From Nitrospirota bacterium (lineage in GTDB: Bacteria; Nitrospirota; Thermodesulfovibrionia; UBA6902; JAJYJJ01): a DNA stretch of 64,000 bases. The DNA lies in assembly GCA_021789595.1 (NCBI GenBank), contig JAJYJJ010000001.1, forward strand, positions 1 through 64,000, written 5' to 3'. Positions within the stretch are counted from its first letter, which is position 1. Each line of letters starts with the position of its first letter. A program made the position numbers and the translations under genes. Below, piece by piece: positions 42,367 to 51,258 of this stretch. The notes under the pieces were generated by a model. The model was not told the DNA's origin. It saw only the letters and a program-made list of their open reading frames with translations, and ran no database searches.

Positions 42367-44394
42367 ATGAAACTTAAGGAGTCTCTGGGATTTAGATTTA
42401 CCCTTGTACTTCTGATTATCCTGATAATAGGCCAGGGTATAGGTGCATCCTGGTTTATCTATAGTACGAGAAATAATCTGATGGCAGCCCTTGATGCAAA
42501 GGTAAGGAGCATTGGAATGCTTCTTACAGGGATGAGCGTTGAGCCATTAGGAACTGTGAATTACCGTCTGACAGGATTAAATGCATATATAGACACCGTA
42601 ATCAAGGACGATGAGATTGTTGGCGTGAAGGTAGTGAATAAGGACGGAATGGTTATCAGCACGAGGGTCAAGGAGTTTAAAGCAACAAGGTCTCTTAATC
42701 CATTTTCTGTCAAAGGAGTGATGGAATTGACCACCCCTGTGGTATCCAACGGTGAAAAGCTTGGCAGCGTGGTTATTGATTATACAGGCAACACGATAAA
42801 CGAAACCATATTAAGAAGTCTTATATTTACTGCCCTTTATCAGGGCATTTTGTTTATCCTTGTGGTCTTTGCTGTATCATTGTTTTTTAACACTGATATA
42901 AGGAAACCTATAGCCCTTATAAATAATGCCACGGAAGCGGTAAGCATGGGCGACCTTACAGCGACCCTGCCTATTAAGAGGGAAGATGAGATAGGCGAGC
43001 TGACAAAGGGATTCAGCTTTCTTATAGAAAGGCTCAGAAAGACGCTTATAAGGCTCAACTCTACTGCTGTTAATGTGGCAATGGCCATCAAACAGATAGA
43101 ACTCATCTTCGAAAGGGTTATAGAGGCGATAAATAACCAGTTCCATTCAACCGATGTTGTTATAGGATCCATAAAGGAGATGGATAGATCTCAGGACAAT
43201 ATCCTTGAGAATACCAGGACACTTTCCTCTTCCTCTACAGAGAATCTCTCATCCCTCTTAGAGATAAGGGCTACTACAGAAGAGGTATCTGCCAGCACAT
43301 CGGAGCTCTTTAAATCCATAGAGGATGCCTATAGCACAATCGAGGAGATGTCAAGGAGCGCCAAGGAGGTCGCTATAAGTGCAGAGGAACTATCTTCATC
43401 AACAGAACAGACATCAGCATCTGTAGAGGAGATAAACGCCTCGCTCAAAGAGGTCGAGGAATCTGCAAAGCAGTCTGCGGCACTGGCAACTAAGGTCCTT
43501 GAGGTAACATCAGAGATTGGCATGATGGCTGTTGTTGACGCTATTGAAGGTATGGAAAAGATCTCAGAGGAGGTGAGAAACTCCTCTGAGATTATAAAGG
43601 GCCTTGGCAGTAAGTCAAAGGATATTGAAAAGATACTTTCTGTCATAAAGGCGGTTACAGAGCAGACCAATCTTCTCAGTTTAAATGCGGCTATTCTTGC
43701 TGCACAGGCAGGCGAGTATGGGAAGGGTTTCTCTGTTGTAGCTGATGAGATAAGGGGGCTTGCTGATAGGACTGCTGCCTCAACCAAAGAGATCGCAGAG
43801 ATAATAAGGGCGATACAGGGCGGGATAGCAGAGGCGGTTGCATCAGCAGAGAGGGGTATGGAGAGGGTTGATGATGGCAACTCCCTTGTAATGAAAGTCG
43901 GTGATGCCCTTAGGCAGACCTTGCATGCCTCTGAGCAGTCAACGGACATGGCAAGGGCCATAGAGAAGGCAACGGTTGAGCAGGCAAGGGGAATAAAACA
44001 GATTACAGATGCAATGGATATGATGAAGAGGATAGTGCAGCATGTTGCCATGGCGACACATGAACAGGGAATCGGATCAGAACATATAGTCAATGTGATA
44101 GAAAAGGTAAAGGAGATAGCTGAACTTGTTAAAAGGGGAATGGAAGAGCAGACAGCCGGTATAAAGGTAATATCAAGGAATCTTGAGATAGCTAATGAAA
44201 GGGTGTCATACATTAGAGATTCCAATTTACAGCAGAAGAAGGCAGATGATGGCATATTAACTGGCATGGAGAATATCAGGTCCATCGGCAATAACACCCT
44301 TCAGGTAATAGAGGAGATGTCTCTGTCCCTTAATACCCTTTATAACGAGGCAGAATCCCTGAAAAAGGAAGTGGAGGGTTTTAAGCTTGGATAA
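42367..44394 (+). CDS. Methyl-accepting chemotaxis protein
   Basis: 675 residues. TM1 (about 10-32), a short periplasmic domain (VRSIGMLLTGMSVEPLG ... GVKVVNKDGMVIS) of single-Cache size, TM2 (about 155-175), HAMP, then a signalling domain with hairpin [19 protein letters not shown] (about 431). Sequence similarity to the preceding MCP in the signalling half suggests duplication. It lies 16 bp after it, and overlaps the next cheW by 8 bp. Confidence 0.94.
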   Translation: MKLKESLGFRFTLVLLIILIIGQGIGASWFIYSTRNNLMAALDAKVRSIGMLLTGMSVEPLGTVNYRLTGLNAYIDTVIKDDEIVGVKVVNKDGMVISTRVKEFKATRSLNPFSVKGVMELTTPVVSNGEKLGSVVIDYTGNTINETILRSLIFTALYQGILFILVVFAVSLFFNTDIRKPIALINNATEAVSMGDLTATLPIKREDEIGELTKGFSFLIERLRKTLIRLNSTAVNVAMAIKQIELIFERVIEAINNQFHSTDVVIGSIKEMDRSQDNILENTRTLSSSSTENLSSLLEIRATTEEVSASTSELFKSIEDAYSTIEEMSRSAKEVAISAEELSSSTEQTSASVEEINASLKEVEESAKQSAALATKVLEVTSEIGMMAVVDAIEGMEKISEEVRNSSEIIKGLGSKSKDIEKILSVIKAVTEQTNLLSLNAAILAAQAGEYGKGFSVVADEIRGLADRTAASTKEIAEIIRAIQGGIAEAVASAERGMERVDDGNSLVMKVGDALRQTLHASEQSTDMARAIEKATVEQARGIKQITDAMDMMKRIVQHVAMATHEQGIGSEHIVNVIEKVKEIAELVKRGMEEQTAGIKVISRNLEIANERVSYIRDSNLQQKKADDGILTGMENIRSIGNNTLQVIEEMSLSLNTLYNEAESLKKEVEGFKLG

Positions 44395-44866
44395 GTTTGC
44401 TATATTCCTGCTATCAAGCGAGGAGTTCGGCATTGAACTTAAACGCGTTGTTGAGATATTAAGGCGGCAGAAGTTTACCACCCTGCCACGACTACCTGAT
44501 TTTATTGTCGGCGTAATCAACCTTCGCGGGGATGTCATCCCTGTTGTAGACATGAGAAGAAGATTTGGTCTTACCCCTTCTCCTTTAAAGGAGAGGATTA
44601 TTATTGTTAAGGCAGATAGAGAAAATGTAGGGCTTTTGGTAGACGGGGTTAAGGAGATTATCACGCTCCAGGGAGATCATATAGTGACACCACCACGCAT
44701 GTTTAAGGGTTTAAAGGCAGAATACTTAAGCGGTATAGGCAAAGAAGGAGACAGACTTATAATCCTCTTGAACATAGATACCCTTTTGACAGCAGAAGAG
44801 AAGATACTTCTTGAGGAGATAAAGGGAAAGGGTGTCTCAGCAGAAATGAGAAATGAGAAGTTTTAA
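44387..44866 (+). CDS. cheW: CheW adaptor protein
   Basis: 159 residues, a single CheW domain (LLSSEEFGIELKRVVEILRR, LPDFIVGVINLRGDVIPVVDMRRRFG, VGLLVDGVKEI). It couples receptors to CheA. TTG start with GGAGG upstream, overlapping the MCP stop. This is the second CheW of the operon. Confidence 0.92.
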   Translation: MDKFAIFLLSSEEFGIELKRVVEILRRQKFTTLPRLPDFIVGVINLRGDVIPVVDMRRRFGLTPSPLKERIIIVKADRENVGLLVDGVKEIITLQGDHIVTPPRMFKGLKAEYLSGIGKEGDRLIILLNIDTLLTAEEKILLEEIKGKGVSAEMRNEKF

Positions 44867-44921
44867 ATCCTGAATGCTCAAGGCCTATCTCTTTTTGTGA
44901 GAAAAGGAAAGGAAGGACATC

Positions 44922-46892
44922 TTGTTTGAGGAAGTAGAAGCTTTTCTTAACGATGAGGATGTAGAGGTCAGGAGAAATGCGGTTGAAATGTTGAGAGGCG
45001 CCGGGACAGAAGGGACAGGACTTCTCCTGAAGGCTATTGAGGATGAGGACTGGAGGGTAAGGAAGTCCGCTGTTGAGGTACTTACATCTATAGGGAATGA
45101 AGGTGTTATAAATGGGCTTATAGGCGTCCTTTATCTTGAGGAAAATGCAGGCGCAAGAAACTCGGCAATAGAGGCACTTGTAAGACTCTCCTCTGAGGCG
45201 ACCCCATACCTGATTGAGGCATTCAAGACCCGGAACAGGGATGTGAGGAAGTTTATAATAGACATCCTCGGCGAGATAGACGATAAGAGGGCGCTAAAGC
45301 TGATGCTTGATGCCCTTAAGGATGAGGATGAAAATGTAAGGGCCTCGGCTGTTGAGCACCTGGGCAAGATGGGTGACCCATCGGTTGTTGATGCCCTCAT
45401 AGACATACTGAACAGCGGCGACCTGTGGGTTGGCTATCCGGCGGCAGATGCCCTTGGAAATATCAGCGATCCAAGGGCTGTGGATGCCCTCATAAATGCT
45501 CTTAGAAGAAGGCCATTGAGAGAGCCGACACTAAGGGCCATTGGGAAAATAGGTGAGCCAAGGTCGCTGCCTTTCATTATACCCTATCTGAAAGATCCAT
45601 CAAAGGTAGTTCAGGAAGAAGCACTTAAGGCCATAAACAGGATGTTTAATAAAGGGGTTGGCGAGGAGGTAATAGAAAAGGCATTTAGCAACATCTTTGG
45701 AAGGGATGCACTTGAAATCCTGCTGCCTTTTACCAGAAGCGATAAACAGGGCATAAAGGCAGCAGCAATCCTTATGCTGGGCATACTTAAGGATAAGGAT
45801 GCCATTCAGTCGCTTCTTGAGATGGCCTCTGAGGAGGAGTCCCGTGGTGATGTAAAAAGGGCGCTGATATTTATTGGAAGGGATATGCCTGAGTCCCTGA
45901 TTGAAATGTTTAAGGTTGATGATTCTTATCAGAGGCGGATACTCTGTGAGATAGCAGGTGAGATAAGGGATGGAAGGTTTTTTGAACCTCTTGCCCATTG
46001 CCTTAAGGATGAAGATGGGCATGTAAGGTCGCTTGCTGCTGTTGCGCTGTCAAGGCTCGGAGATTTAAGGGCAATACAATACATTAAGCCGCTTCTCCTT
46101 GATATATATGAGGATGTGCAGGAGGCAGCTATAGATGGTATGGGGAATCTCAAGGATGGTCTTGATATGGAGGAGATTATAGGCAATCTGTCAGATAGAA
46201 ATGCCATACTCCGCAGGAATTCCGCACTTCTACTGGGAATTCTGAGGGAAGGTTCTGCGGTGTCTGCCCTTGGTTTTGCCTTAAAGGATGATGATGTCAG
46301 AGTGAGGATGGCTGTTGTTGATGCCCTGAGCATGATTGATGGAGATGAGGCAGTAAGGCATCTGCTTGTTGGCCTGACAGACGAAGCCCCTGAGATCAGG
46401 AGGGCTGCTGCCCTTTCCCTCGGCAAGATTGGTTACAGGGATGTTGTAGAACCGCTTATCCTTCTGCTGTCTGATAGAGATGACTGGGTCAGGGCAGCCG
46501 CAGCAGAGGCCATCGGCTCTATCAAGGATGAGAGGGCTATTACTCCTCTTATTGGAACCCTTAAAGATAGCTGTGGTTTTGTGCGTGCATCTGCAATAGA
46601 ATCACTTGGCCTTATAGATGATGACAGGGCTAAAAAAGCCCTTCTTGCCCTTTTAGGCGATGAGGACCCCGAGATAAGGAGGACGGTCATACTCTCACTT
46701 TCCACTTTCCCGGATGTGATAGACAGCCTTGCGCCTTTCATTGAGGATAAGGACTGGGCAATCAGGAAGGCAGCAGTGGATGCGATTGGGAGGATACATA
46801 CGGATAAGGCATTAGGCCTTTTAAAGCAGGTCATTGCTGAGGAGGTTGACCCAATAGTCAAGAAGGCTGCTGAGGGGTATCTTAATGTTTGA
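44922..46892 (+). CDS. HEAT-repeat protein in the chemosensory operon
   Basis: 656 residues consisting almost wholly of HEAT/PBS-lyase-type repeats of about 31 residues (for example DEDENVRASAVEHLGKMGDPSVVDALIDIL and DRDDWVRAAAAEAIGSIKDERAITPLIGTL), some 18-20 in number. There is no signal peptide. Such alpha-solenoids are scaffolds. Position between cheW and cheR suggests it organises the array or adaptation enzymes; this role is inference. TTG start, and an 8-bp overlap with cheR. Confidence 0.9.
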   Translation: MFEEVEAFLNDEDVEVRRNAVEMLRGAGTEGTGLLLKAIEDEDWRVRKSAVEVLTSIGNEGVINGLIGVLYLEENAGARNSAIEALVRLSSEATPYLIEAFKTRNRDVRKFIIDILGEIDDKRALKLMLDALKDEDENVRASAVEHLGKMGDPSVVDALIDILNSGDLWVGYPAADALGNISDPRAVDALINALRRRPLREPTLRAIGKIGEPRSLPFIIPYLKDPSKVVQEEALKAINRMFNKGVGEEVIEKAFSNIFGRDALEILLPFTRSDKQGIKAAAILMLGILKDKDAIQSLLEMASEEESRGDVKRALIFIGRDMPESLIEMFKVDDSYQRRILCEIAGEIRDGRFFEPLAHCLKDEDGHVRSLAAVALSRLGDLRAIQYIKPLLLDIYEDVQEAAIDGMGNLKDGLDMEEIIGNLSDRNAILRRNSALLLGILREGSAVSALGFALKDDDVRVRMAVVDALSMIDGDEAVRHLLVGLTDEAPEIRRAAALSLGKIGYRDVVEPLILLLSDRDDWVRAAAAEAIGSIKDERAITPLIGTLKDSCGFVRASAIESLGLIDDDRAKKALLALLGDEDPEIRRTVILSLSTFPDVIDSLAPFIEDKDWAIRKAAVDAIGRIHTDKALGLLKQVIAEEVDPIVKKAAEGYLNV

Positions 46893-47757
46893 TCTGGATG
46901 AGGTTATAGATCTGCCCGAGGATGTATTTCGCCTCCTGAGGGACTATATACAGGATTATTGCGGCATATACTTCGATAACAACTCCAGATATCTCCTGGA
47001 GCGCAGGCTCAGCAGACGCCTTCGCATTTATCACATGAGGGATTTCAGGGAATACTACAGATTTCTGATGTATGACAAGAAAAAGGATGAGGAACTGACA
47101 GCAGTAATGGATATCCTCACTGTTAATGAGACCTATTTCTTCAGGGAGCAGCAACAGCTTAAGGCATTTAGCGATGAGATATTGCCTGACCTCAGGGAGA
47201 GGAACATGGAAAAGAGGAAGATGAGAATATGGTCTGCTGGATGTTCAACCGGAGAGGAACCATACACCATTGCAATGCTTCTCCTGGAAAAGGGTCTGGG
47301 GCTGCTTGGATGGGATATGGATATCCTTGGGAGCGATATAAACCAGAGGGTTCTGCAGGTTGCAAGAAGGGGTGTATACAGAAGAAATTCCTTCAGAACG
47401 ACTGATGAATACTACCTCAAGAAATACTTTCATGAGGAAGAGGACGGGAACTACAGGATCTCCAACAATGTAAAGAGTGTAGTCAGTTTTAGCTGTCTGA
47501 ATCTGCTGGACCCTTTCAAGGTCAGGTTTGTGGGCCAGATGGATGTCATTTTCTGCAGGAATGTGTTAATATATTTTGACCTTGCCTCAAGAAAAAAGGT
47601 TATCGAGAGTTTTTACGAGAGGCTTAACGAAGGCGGCTACCTGTTGCTTGGTCATGCAGAATCCCTTATGAATATCTCTACAGCCTTTGCATTGAGGCAC
47701 CTTACGAATGACATGGTTTATCAGAAGCCTGTAAAGACAGGAGTGCCCTGCCGATGA
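46885..47757 (+). CDS. cheR: Chemotaxis protein methyltransferase CheR
   Basis: 290 residues. N-terminal helical domain (LLRDYIQDYCGIYFDNNSRYLLERRLSRRL), then a SAM-dependent methyltransferase fold with NETYFFRE, IWSAGCSTGEEPYTIAM (SAM site, about residue 113), DVIFCRNVLIYFD and LLLGHAESL. It methylates glutamates on the MCPs. It overlaps cheB by 4 bp. Confidence 0.96.
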   Translation: MFDLDEVIDLPEDVFRLLRDYIQDYCGIYFDNNSRYLLERRLSRRLRIYHMRDFREYYRFLMYDKKKDEELTAVMDILTVNETYFFREQQQLKAFSDEILPDLRERNMEKRKMRIWSAGCSTGEEPYTIAMLLLEKGLGLLGWDMDILGSDINQRVLQVARRGVYRRNSFRTTDEYYLKKYFHEEEDGNYRISNNVKSVVSFSCLNLLDPFKVRFVGQMDVIFCRNVLIYFDLASRKKVIESFYERLNEGGYLLLGHAESLMNISTAFALRHLTNDMVYQKPVKTGVPCR

Positions 47758-48842
47758 ATGAGATAAAGGTATTGGTTGTTGATGACTCTGCCTTTAACAG
47801 ACAGACGATTCGCAAGATCCTTGAGAGGGATAGCGGTATCACTGTGGTTGATATAGCGGTAAATGGGGTTGATGCCATTTCAAAGGTGACAAAGCTAAGG
47901 CCTGATGTTGTCACGCTCGACCTTGAGATGCCAGGCATGGATGGATTTTCCTTCCTGAGATGGATGATGAAGGAAAACCCCATACCAATAATAATAGTAA
48001 GTTCCATCGGCGACAGCAAGACTGTATTTAAGGCACTTGAACTTGGTGCGGTTGACTTTGTTATAAAGCCTACACCTAAGGCATCAAAGGAGTTAGAATC
48101 CATAGAAAAAGACCTTCTTGGGAAGATAAAGACAATACCATCACTGAAGATGGATAGATTGAAAAAAAACCTTTCGCTTCTGGACAGCGCCCATATAATC
48201 AAAGAATCAGGGACTACAGAATACTTTAACGCTGAGCTTGTTGCAATAGGGTCATCTACAGGTGGCCCTGCAGCACTTCAGGCAATCCTTACAAGGCTGC
48301 CTGGTCAACTGTCTGCGGGGATTGTTATAAGCCAGCATATGCCTGCGGGATTTACAAGACAGTTTGCGGAAAGGCTTGATAAACTCTCTGAGCTTCAGAT
48401 TAAAGAGGCTGAACATGGTGATGTCGTGGGGCAAGGAAAGGTTTTTATATGTCCGGGCGGTCACCATATGCGGCTTAAGAAAAGGACTAATTCTGTTGTT
48501 GTAAATTTGAAGGAGGCCACTGAAGATGATCGTTATACGCCCTCTATAGACACAATGATGGTCTCCGCTGCGGATGTCTACGGCCAGAATCTCCTCGGAG
48601 TTGTCCTGACAGGTATGGGTTATGACGGTAAAAGGGGGATGGTAGAAATTAAATCTAAAGGCGGGTATACTATAGTGGAGTCAGAGGAGACCTCTGTGGT
48701 CTTTGGTATGCCTAATGAGGTTATAGGGGCAGGTGTAGCAGATAAGGTGTTGCCTCTGGATGCAATACCAAAGGAGATATTAAAAAGGGTAAAAAAGGCA
48801 GACGATGGTGGAGAAGGAAAAAAATATATTAAAAAAGGCTGA
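47754..48842 (+). CDS. cheB: Protein-glutamate methylesterase CheB
   Basis: 362 residues. Receiver domain with DVVTLDLEMPGMDG, linker, and CheB catalytic domain with the Ser-His-Asp triad in IGSSTGGPAALQ (about residue 166), ISQHMPAGFTRQF and VVLTGMGYDGKRG. It removes methyl groups from MCPs when phosphorylated by CheA. Confidence 0.96.
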   Translation: MNEIKVLVVDDSAFNRQTIRKILERDSGITVVDIAVNGVDAISKVTKLRPDVVTLDLEMPGMDGFSFLRWMMKENPIPIIIVSSIGDSKTVFKALELGAVDFVIKPTPKASKELESIEKDLLGKIKTIPSLKMDRLKKNLSLLDSAHIIKESGTTEYFNAELVAIGSSTGGPAALQAILTRLPGQLSAGIVISQHMPAGFTRQFAERLDKLSELQIKEAEHGDVVGQGKVFICPGGHHMRLKKRTNSVVVNLKEATEDDRYTPSIDTMMVSAADVYGQNLLGVVLTGMGYDGKRGMVEIKSKGGYTIVESEETSVVFGMPNEVIGAGVADKVLPLDAIPKEILKRVKKADDGGEGKKYIKKG

Positions 48843-49629
48843 GGAATTTCTTCAGATATTTAAGAAGGGGGAGGAATTTACGACTGAACTTCTCAAGGAG
48901 AATGAACGGCTCAGGTATAAGATTGCCCAGCTTGAGGAGACGCTCAGAAAGTCTTCAGAACAATCAAGAATGAAGCTCTACGAGGAGAGAATAACAGCGC
49001 TGGAACAAGAAAACATAGAGTTGCTGGAAAGATTCAAACAGGTCGAGGAGGAAAACAAAGACTTTGCCTCTAAATATGTAGAGGTTGAGGAGGAGAATAA
49101 TAACCTCGCCAATCTCTATGTGGCAAGCTATCAACTGCACTCTACACTTGATTTCGATGAGGTGCTTAGAATCGTTCAGGAGATTGTGATAAATCTTATC
49201 GGTGCAGAGCGGTTCTCAATAATGCTTATGGACGATAAGACCAACGAACTTATCCCTGTTGCGGCGGAAGGGGTATATGTCAATGATCTGCCATCCTTCA
49301 AGCTTGGAGAGGGCATTGTTGGCGGTGTTGCCAGAGAAGGTGAGAGTTATTTTGCCCAGGACATTGTCGGTCACTCGACGGATGACTATACGCTGCCATT
49401 GGTCTGCATACCGCTTAAGATAAAAGAACATGTAATTGGCATTATTGCCATCTATTCCCTGTTCACACAGAAGAGGGGATTTTCCAATATTGACTACGAG
49501 CTTTTCAATCTGCTTGCAGGCCATGCTGCAACCGCAATATTTTCTTCTAAATTATATACCCAGTCAGAGAGGAAGCTTACTACGATCCAGAGTTTTTTAG
49601 AACTTCTTAAAGAAAAACCAAGGAGATAG
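48805..49629 (+). CDS. Coiled-coil plus GAF domain protein
   Basis: 274 residues. Residues about 1-105 are a long coiled coil (LLKENERLRYKIAQLEETLRKSSEQ); about 115-265 a GAF domain (SYQLHSTLDFDEVLRIVQEIVINLIGAERFSIMLMDD ... HAATAIFSSKLYTQ). There is no output domain. It overlaps cheB by 38 bp and may be a cytoplasmic sensor or a partner of the DUF4388 protein at the operon start, whose C-terminal part is similar in kind. Confidence 0.82.
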   Translation: MVEKEKNILKKAEEFLQIFKKGEEFTTELLKENERLRYKIAQLEETLRKSSEQSRMKLYEERITALEQENIELLERFKQVEEENKDFASKYVEVEEENNNLANLYVASYQLHSTLDFDEVLRIVQEIVINLIGAERFSIMLMDDKTNELIPVAAEGVYVNDLPSFKLGEGIVGGVAREGESYFAQDIVGHSTDDYTLPLVCIPLKIKEHVIGIIAIYSLFTQKRGFSNIDYELFNLLAGHAATAIFSSKLYTQSERKLTTIQSFLELLKEKPRR

Positions 49630-49677
49630 AATCGCCATGAAAAGTCACAAGACTTTTTTGGATGATAGAGAGGAGGT
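49630..49677 (+). repeat. Hairpin element, copy 2, before the second cheY
   Basis: ATCGCCATG then AAAAGTC-acaa-GACTTTT, then a Shine-Dalgarno. It aligns with copy 1 at 35590 with only a few differences. Confidence 0.6.
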
Positions 49678-49680
49678 AGG

Positions 49681-50049
49681 ATGCCTAATATTCTTGTTGT
49701 AGAGGATTCTCCAACGATGAGGCAGCTTGTAAGCTTTGCCCTTAAGAGGATTCAGGGTTCAAATGTTACAGAGGCCATTGATGGTGTTGATGCCTTAAAA
49801 AAACTCTCATCCGAGAGGTTTGACCTTATCCTTGCGGATATAAACATGCCTGTAATGGATGGGTTAAAGCTTGTAAGCCTTGTAAGGAATGACCCGAACT
49901 ATAAAGATATTCCTATTATCATAATAACTACCGAGGGTGCGGAAGAAGATAAAAAGAGGGCGCTGTCTATCGGAGCCAATGCCTATCTCCCAAAACCCAT
50001 ACAGACGCAGGAGCTTATAAGGCTTGTCAACCAATTCCTTGGAAAATGA
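49681..50049 (+). CDS. Second single-domain CheY-like response regulator
   Basis: 122 residues. VEDSPTMRQL at the N-terminus, phospho-Asp in DLILADINMPVMDGLK, IITTEGAEED and YLPKPIQTQEL. Same length and similar wording as the first CheY, and preceded by a similar hairpin element, so the two probably arose by duplication with their leader. It is the last gene of the chemosensory group. Confidence 0.92.
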   Translation: MPNILVVEDSPTMRQLVSFALKRIQGSNVTEAIDGVDALKKLSSERFDLILADINMPVMDGLKLVSLVRNDPNYKDIPIIIITTEGAEEDKKRALSIGANAYLPKPIQTQELIRLVNQFLGK

Positions 50050-50094
50050 GAAATACATGTTTTTATCTCTTAATAAAAGAATTGCTAATATAAC

Positions 50095-50763
50095 ATGGCA
50101 GAGAACCTCTGGCCTGGGGACATTTTAGAGGCAAAGAAGATACAGGATGCCTTAAGTAAGAGAGTGAGGATTGTCCCCCTGAGAGAAACACCTGCACTTA
50201 TTGCAGCGGTTGATGCCTCTTTCCTTGATGGCAGGATTATAGCAGTTGCAGCCCTCTATAAATATCCAGAATTGAAATATATACGATATACCTTTTCTGT
50301 AAGAAAGGTGAGCTTCTCATATATCCCAGGACTTCTCGCCTTTAGAGAAGGCCCTGCCATCATCAGTGCGATTAAAAAATTAAAGAAAAGACCCGATGTG
50401 ATACTCTTTGATGGGCAAGGCATAGCACATCCAAAGGGAATTGGCATTGCATCACACATAGGTGTGATCTTAAATATCCCAACCATTGGGTGTGCAAAAT
50501 CAAGGCTTGTAGGGGAATTTGAGGAGCCTGATATGGAGAAGGGAAGCTGGGCATATCTGTATTACAGGGGTATGAGGGTTGGGGCAGTTCTAAGGACACG
50601 GAGCAATGTGAAGCCTGTCTTTGTTTCCCCTGGTCATATGATTGATATTGATTCATCCATTGAGATTGTGATGAAGTGTGTTTCGAAATACAGGATACCT
50701 GAGCCCCTCAGAAGGGCGGATTGGCTTTCAAAAAGGCAGAAAAAATTTGGAGTGTTGGAGTAA
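50095..50763 (+). CDS. nfi: Endonuclease V
   Basis: 222 residues. Deoxyinosine-specific repair nuclease. Catalytic and structural motifs: AAVDASFLDG (metal Asp), the invariant Tyr region FSYIPGLLAFREGPAI, VILFDGQGIAHPKGIGIASHIGV (second Asp and His), and IGCAKSRL. It starts 45 bp after cheY. Confidence 0.95.
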   Translation: MAENLWPGDILEAKKIQDALSKRVRIVPLRETPALIAAVDASFLDGRIIAVAALYKYPELKYIRYTFSVRKVSFSYIPGLLAFREGPAIISAIKKLKKRPDVILFDGQGIAHPKGIGIASHIGVILNIPTIGCAKSRLVGEFEEPDMEKGSWAYLYYRGMRVGAVLRTRSNVKPVFVSPGHMIDIDSSIEIVMKCVSKYRIPEPLRRADWLSKRQKKFGVLE

Positions 50764-50830
50764 TGGGGTGATGATTTTTAATATTCCGATATCCAACACT
50801 CCAATACTCCATCATTCCAATACTCCATCT
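50751..50830. repeat. GGAGTATTGG-type inverted/direct repeats after nfi
   Basis: TTGGAGTGTTGGAGTAATGGGGTGATG at the 3' end of nfi is mirrored by CCAACACTCCAATACTCCATCATTCCAATACTCC, giving a long imperfect inverted repeat between convergent nfi and the DUF2784 gene. It may act as a bidirectional terminator. Confidence 0.55.
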
Positions 50831-51177
50831 CTTTTCTTTCTGAGATACATCCATGCATTGAATCCACATAAAAGAATGGTGAATATAAGGATTAGGTAAT
50901 GGGGAATCTCAATATACACGACATCTTCTACATAGTGGATGATAAATGAGCCTGTATAGGTAAGGCCGGGGTTGTGTTTTGTCCTCAACCAGACCTCAAG
51001 GTAGGTGAGCGGGCAGAACCAATCAGATGTCTGAATGATAAATGCAAAGACAAGGCCTGAGATATGAAAGATCTTTACGGCCATGTTTCTCACTCCTAAA
51101 AATGCGCCGAATACCAGGAATATTATCCAGAGGAAATGTATAAAGACAACTACATCTGCAAGCACCTTGTAAATCAT
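50812..51177 (-). CDS. DUF2784 family membrane protein
   Basis: 121 residues with four hydrophobic helices. It matches DUF2784 in layout: VVVFIHFLWIIFLVFGAFLG, IQTSDWFCPLTYLEVWLR and the final helix before a basic C-terminus. Function unknown. It lies downstream of purL in the same orientation with a palindromic repeat between them. Confidence 0.8.
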   Translation of the reverse strand: MIYKVLADVVVFIHFLWIIFLVFGAFLGVRNMAVKIFHISGLVFAFIIQTSDWFCPLTYLEVWLRTKHNPGLTYTGSFIIHYVEDVVYIEIPHYLILIFTILLCGFNAWMYLRKKRDGVLE

Positions 51178-51207
51178 TCAATAGTTTTGCTCCGAAAATA
51201 ACCTTTC

Positions 51208-51245
51208 AAATCCCCCTTCACCCCCCTTTTCTAAAGGGGGGATTA
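51208..51245. repeat. Palindromic G/C repeat, intergenic copy
   Basis: AAATCCCCCTTCACCCCCC-ttttctaaa-GGGGGGATTA, the same family as the nrdJ insert, lies between purL and the DUF2784 gene. Confidence 0.8.
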
Positions 51246-51258
51246 CTAATTTTCATCA

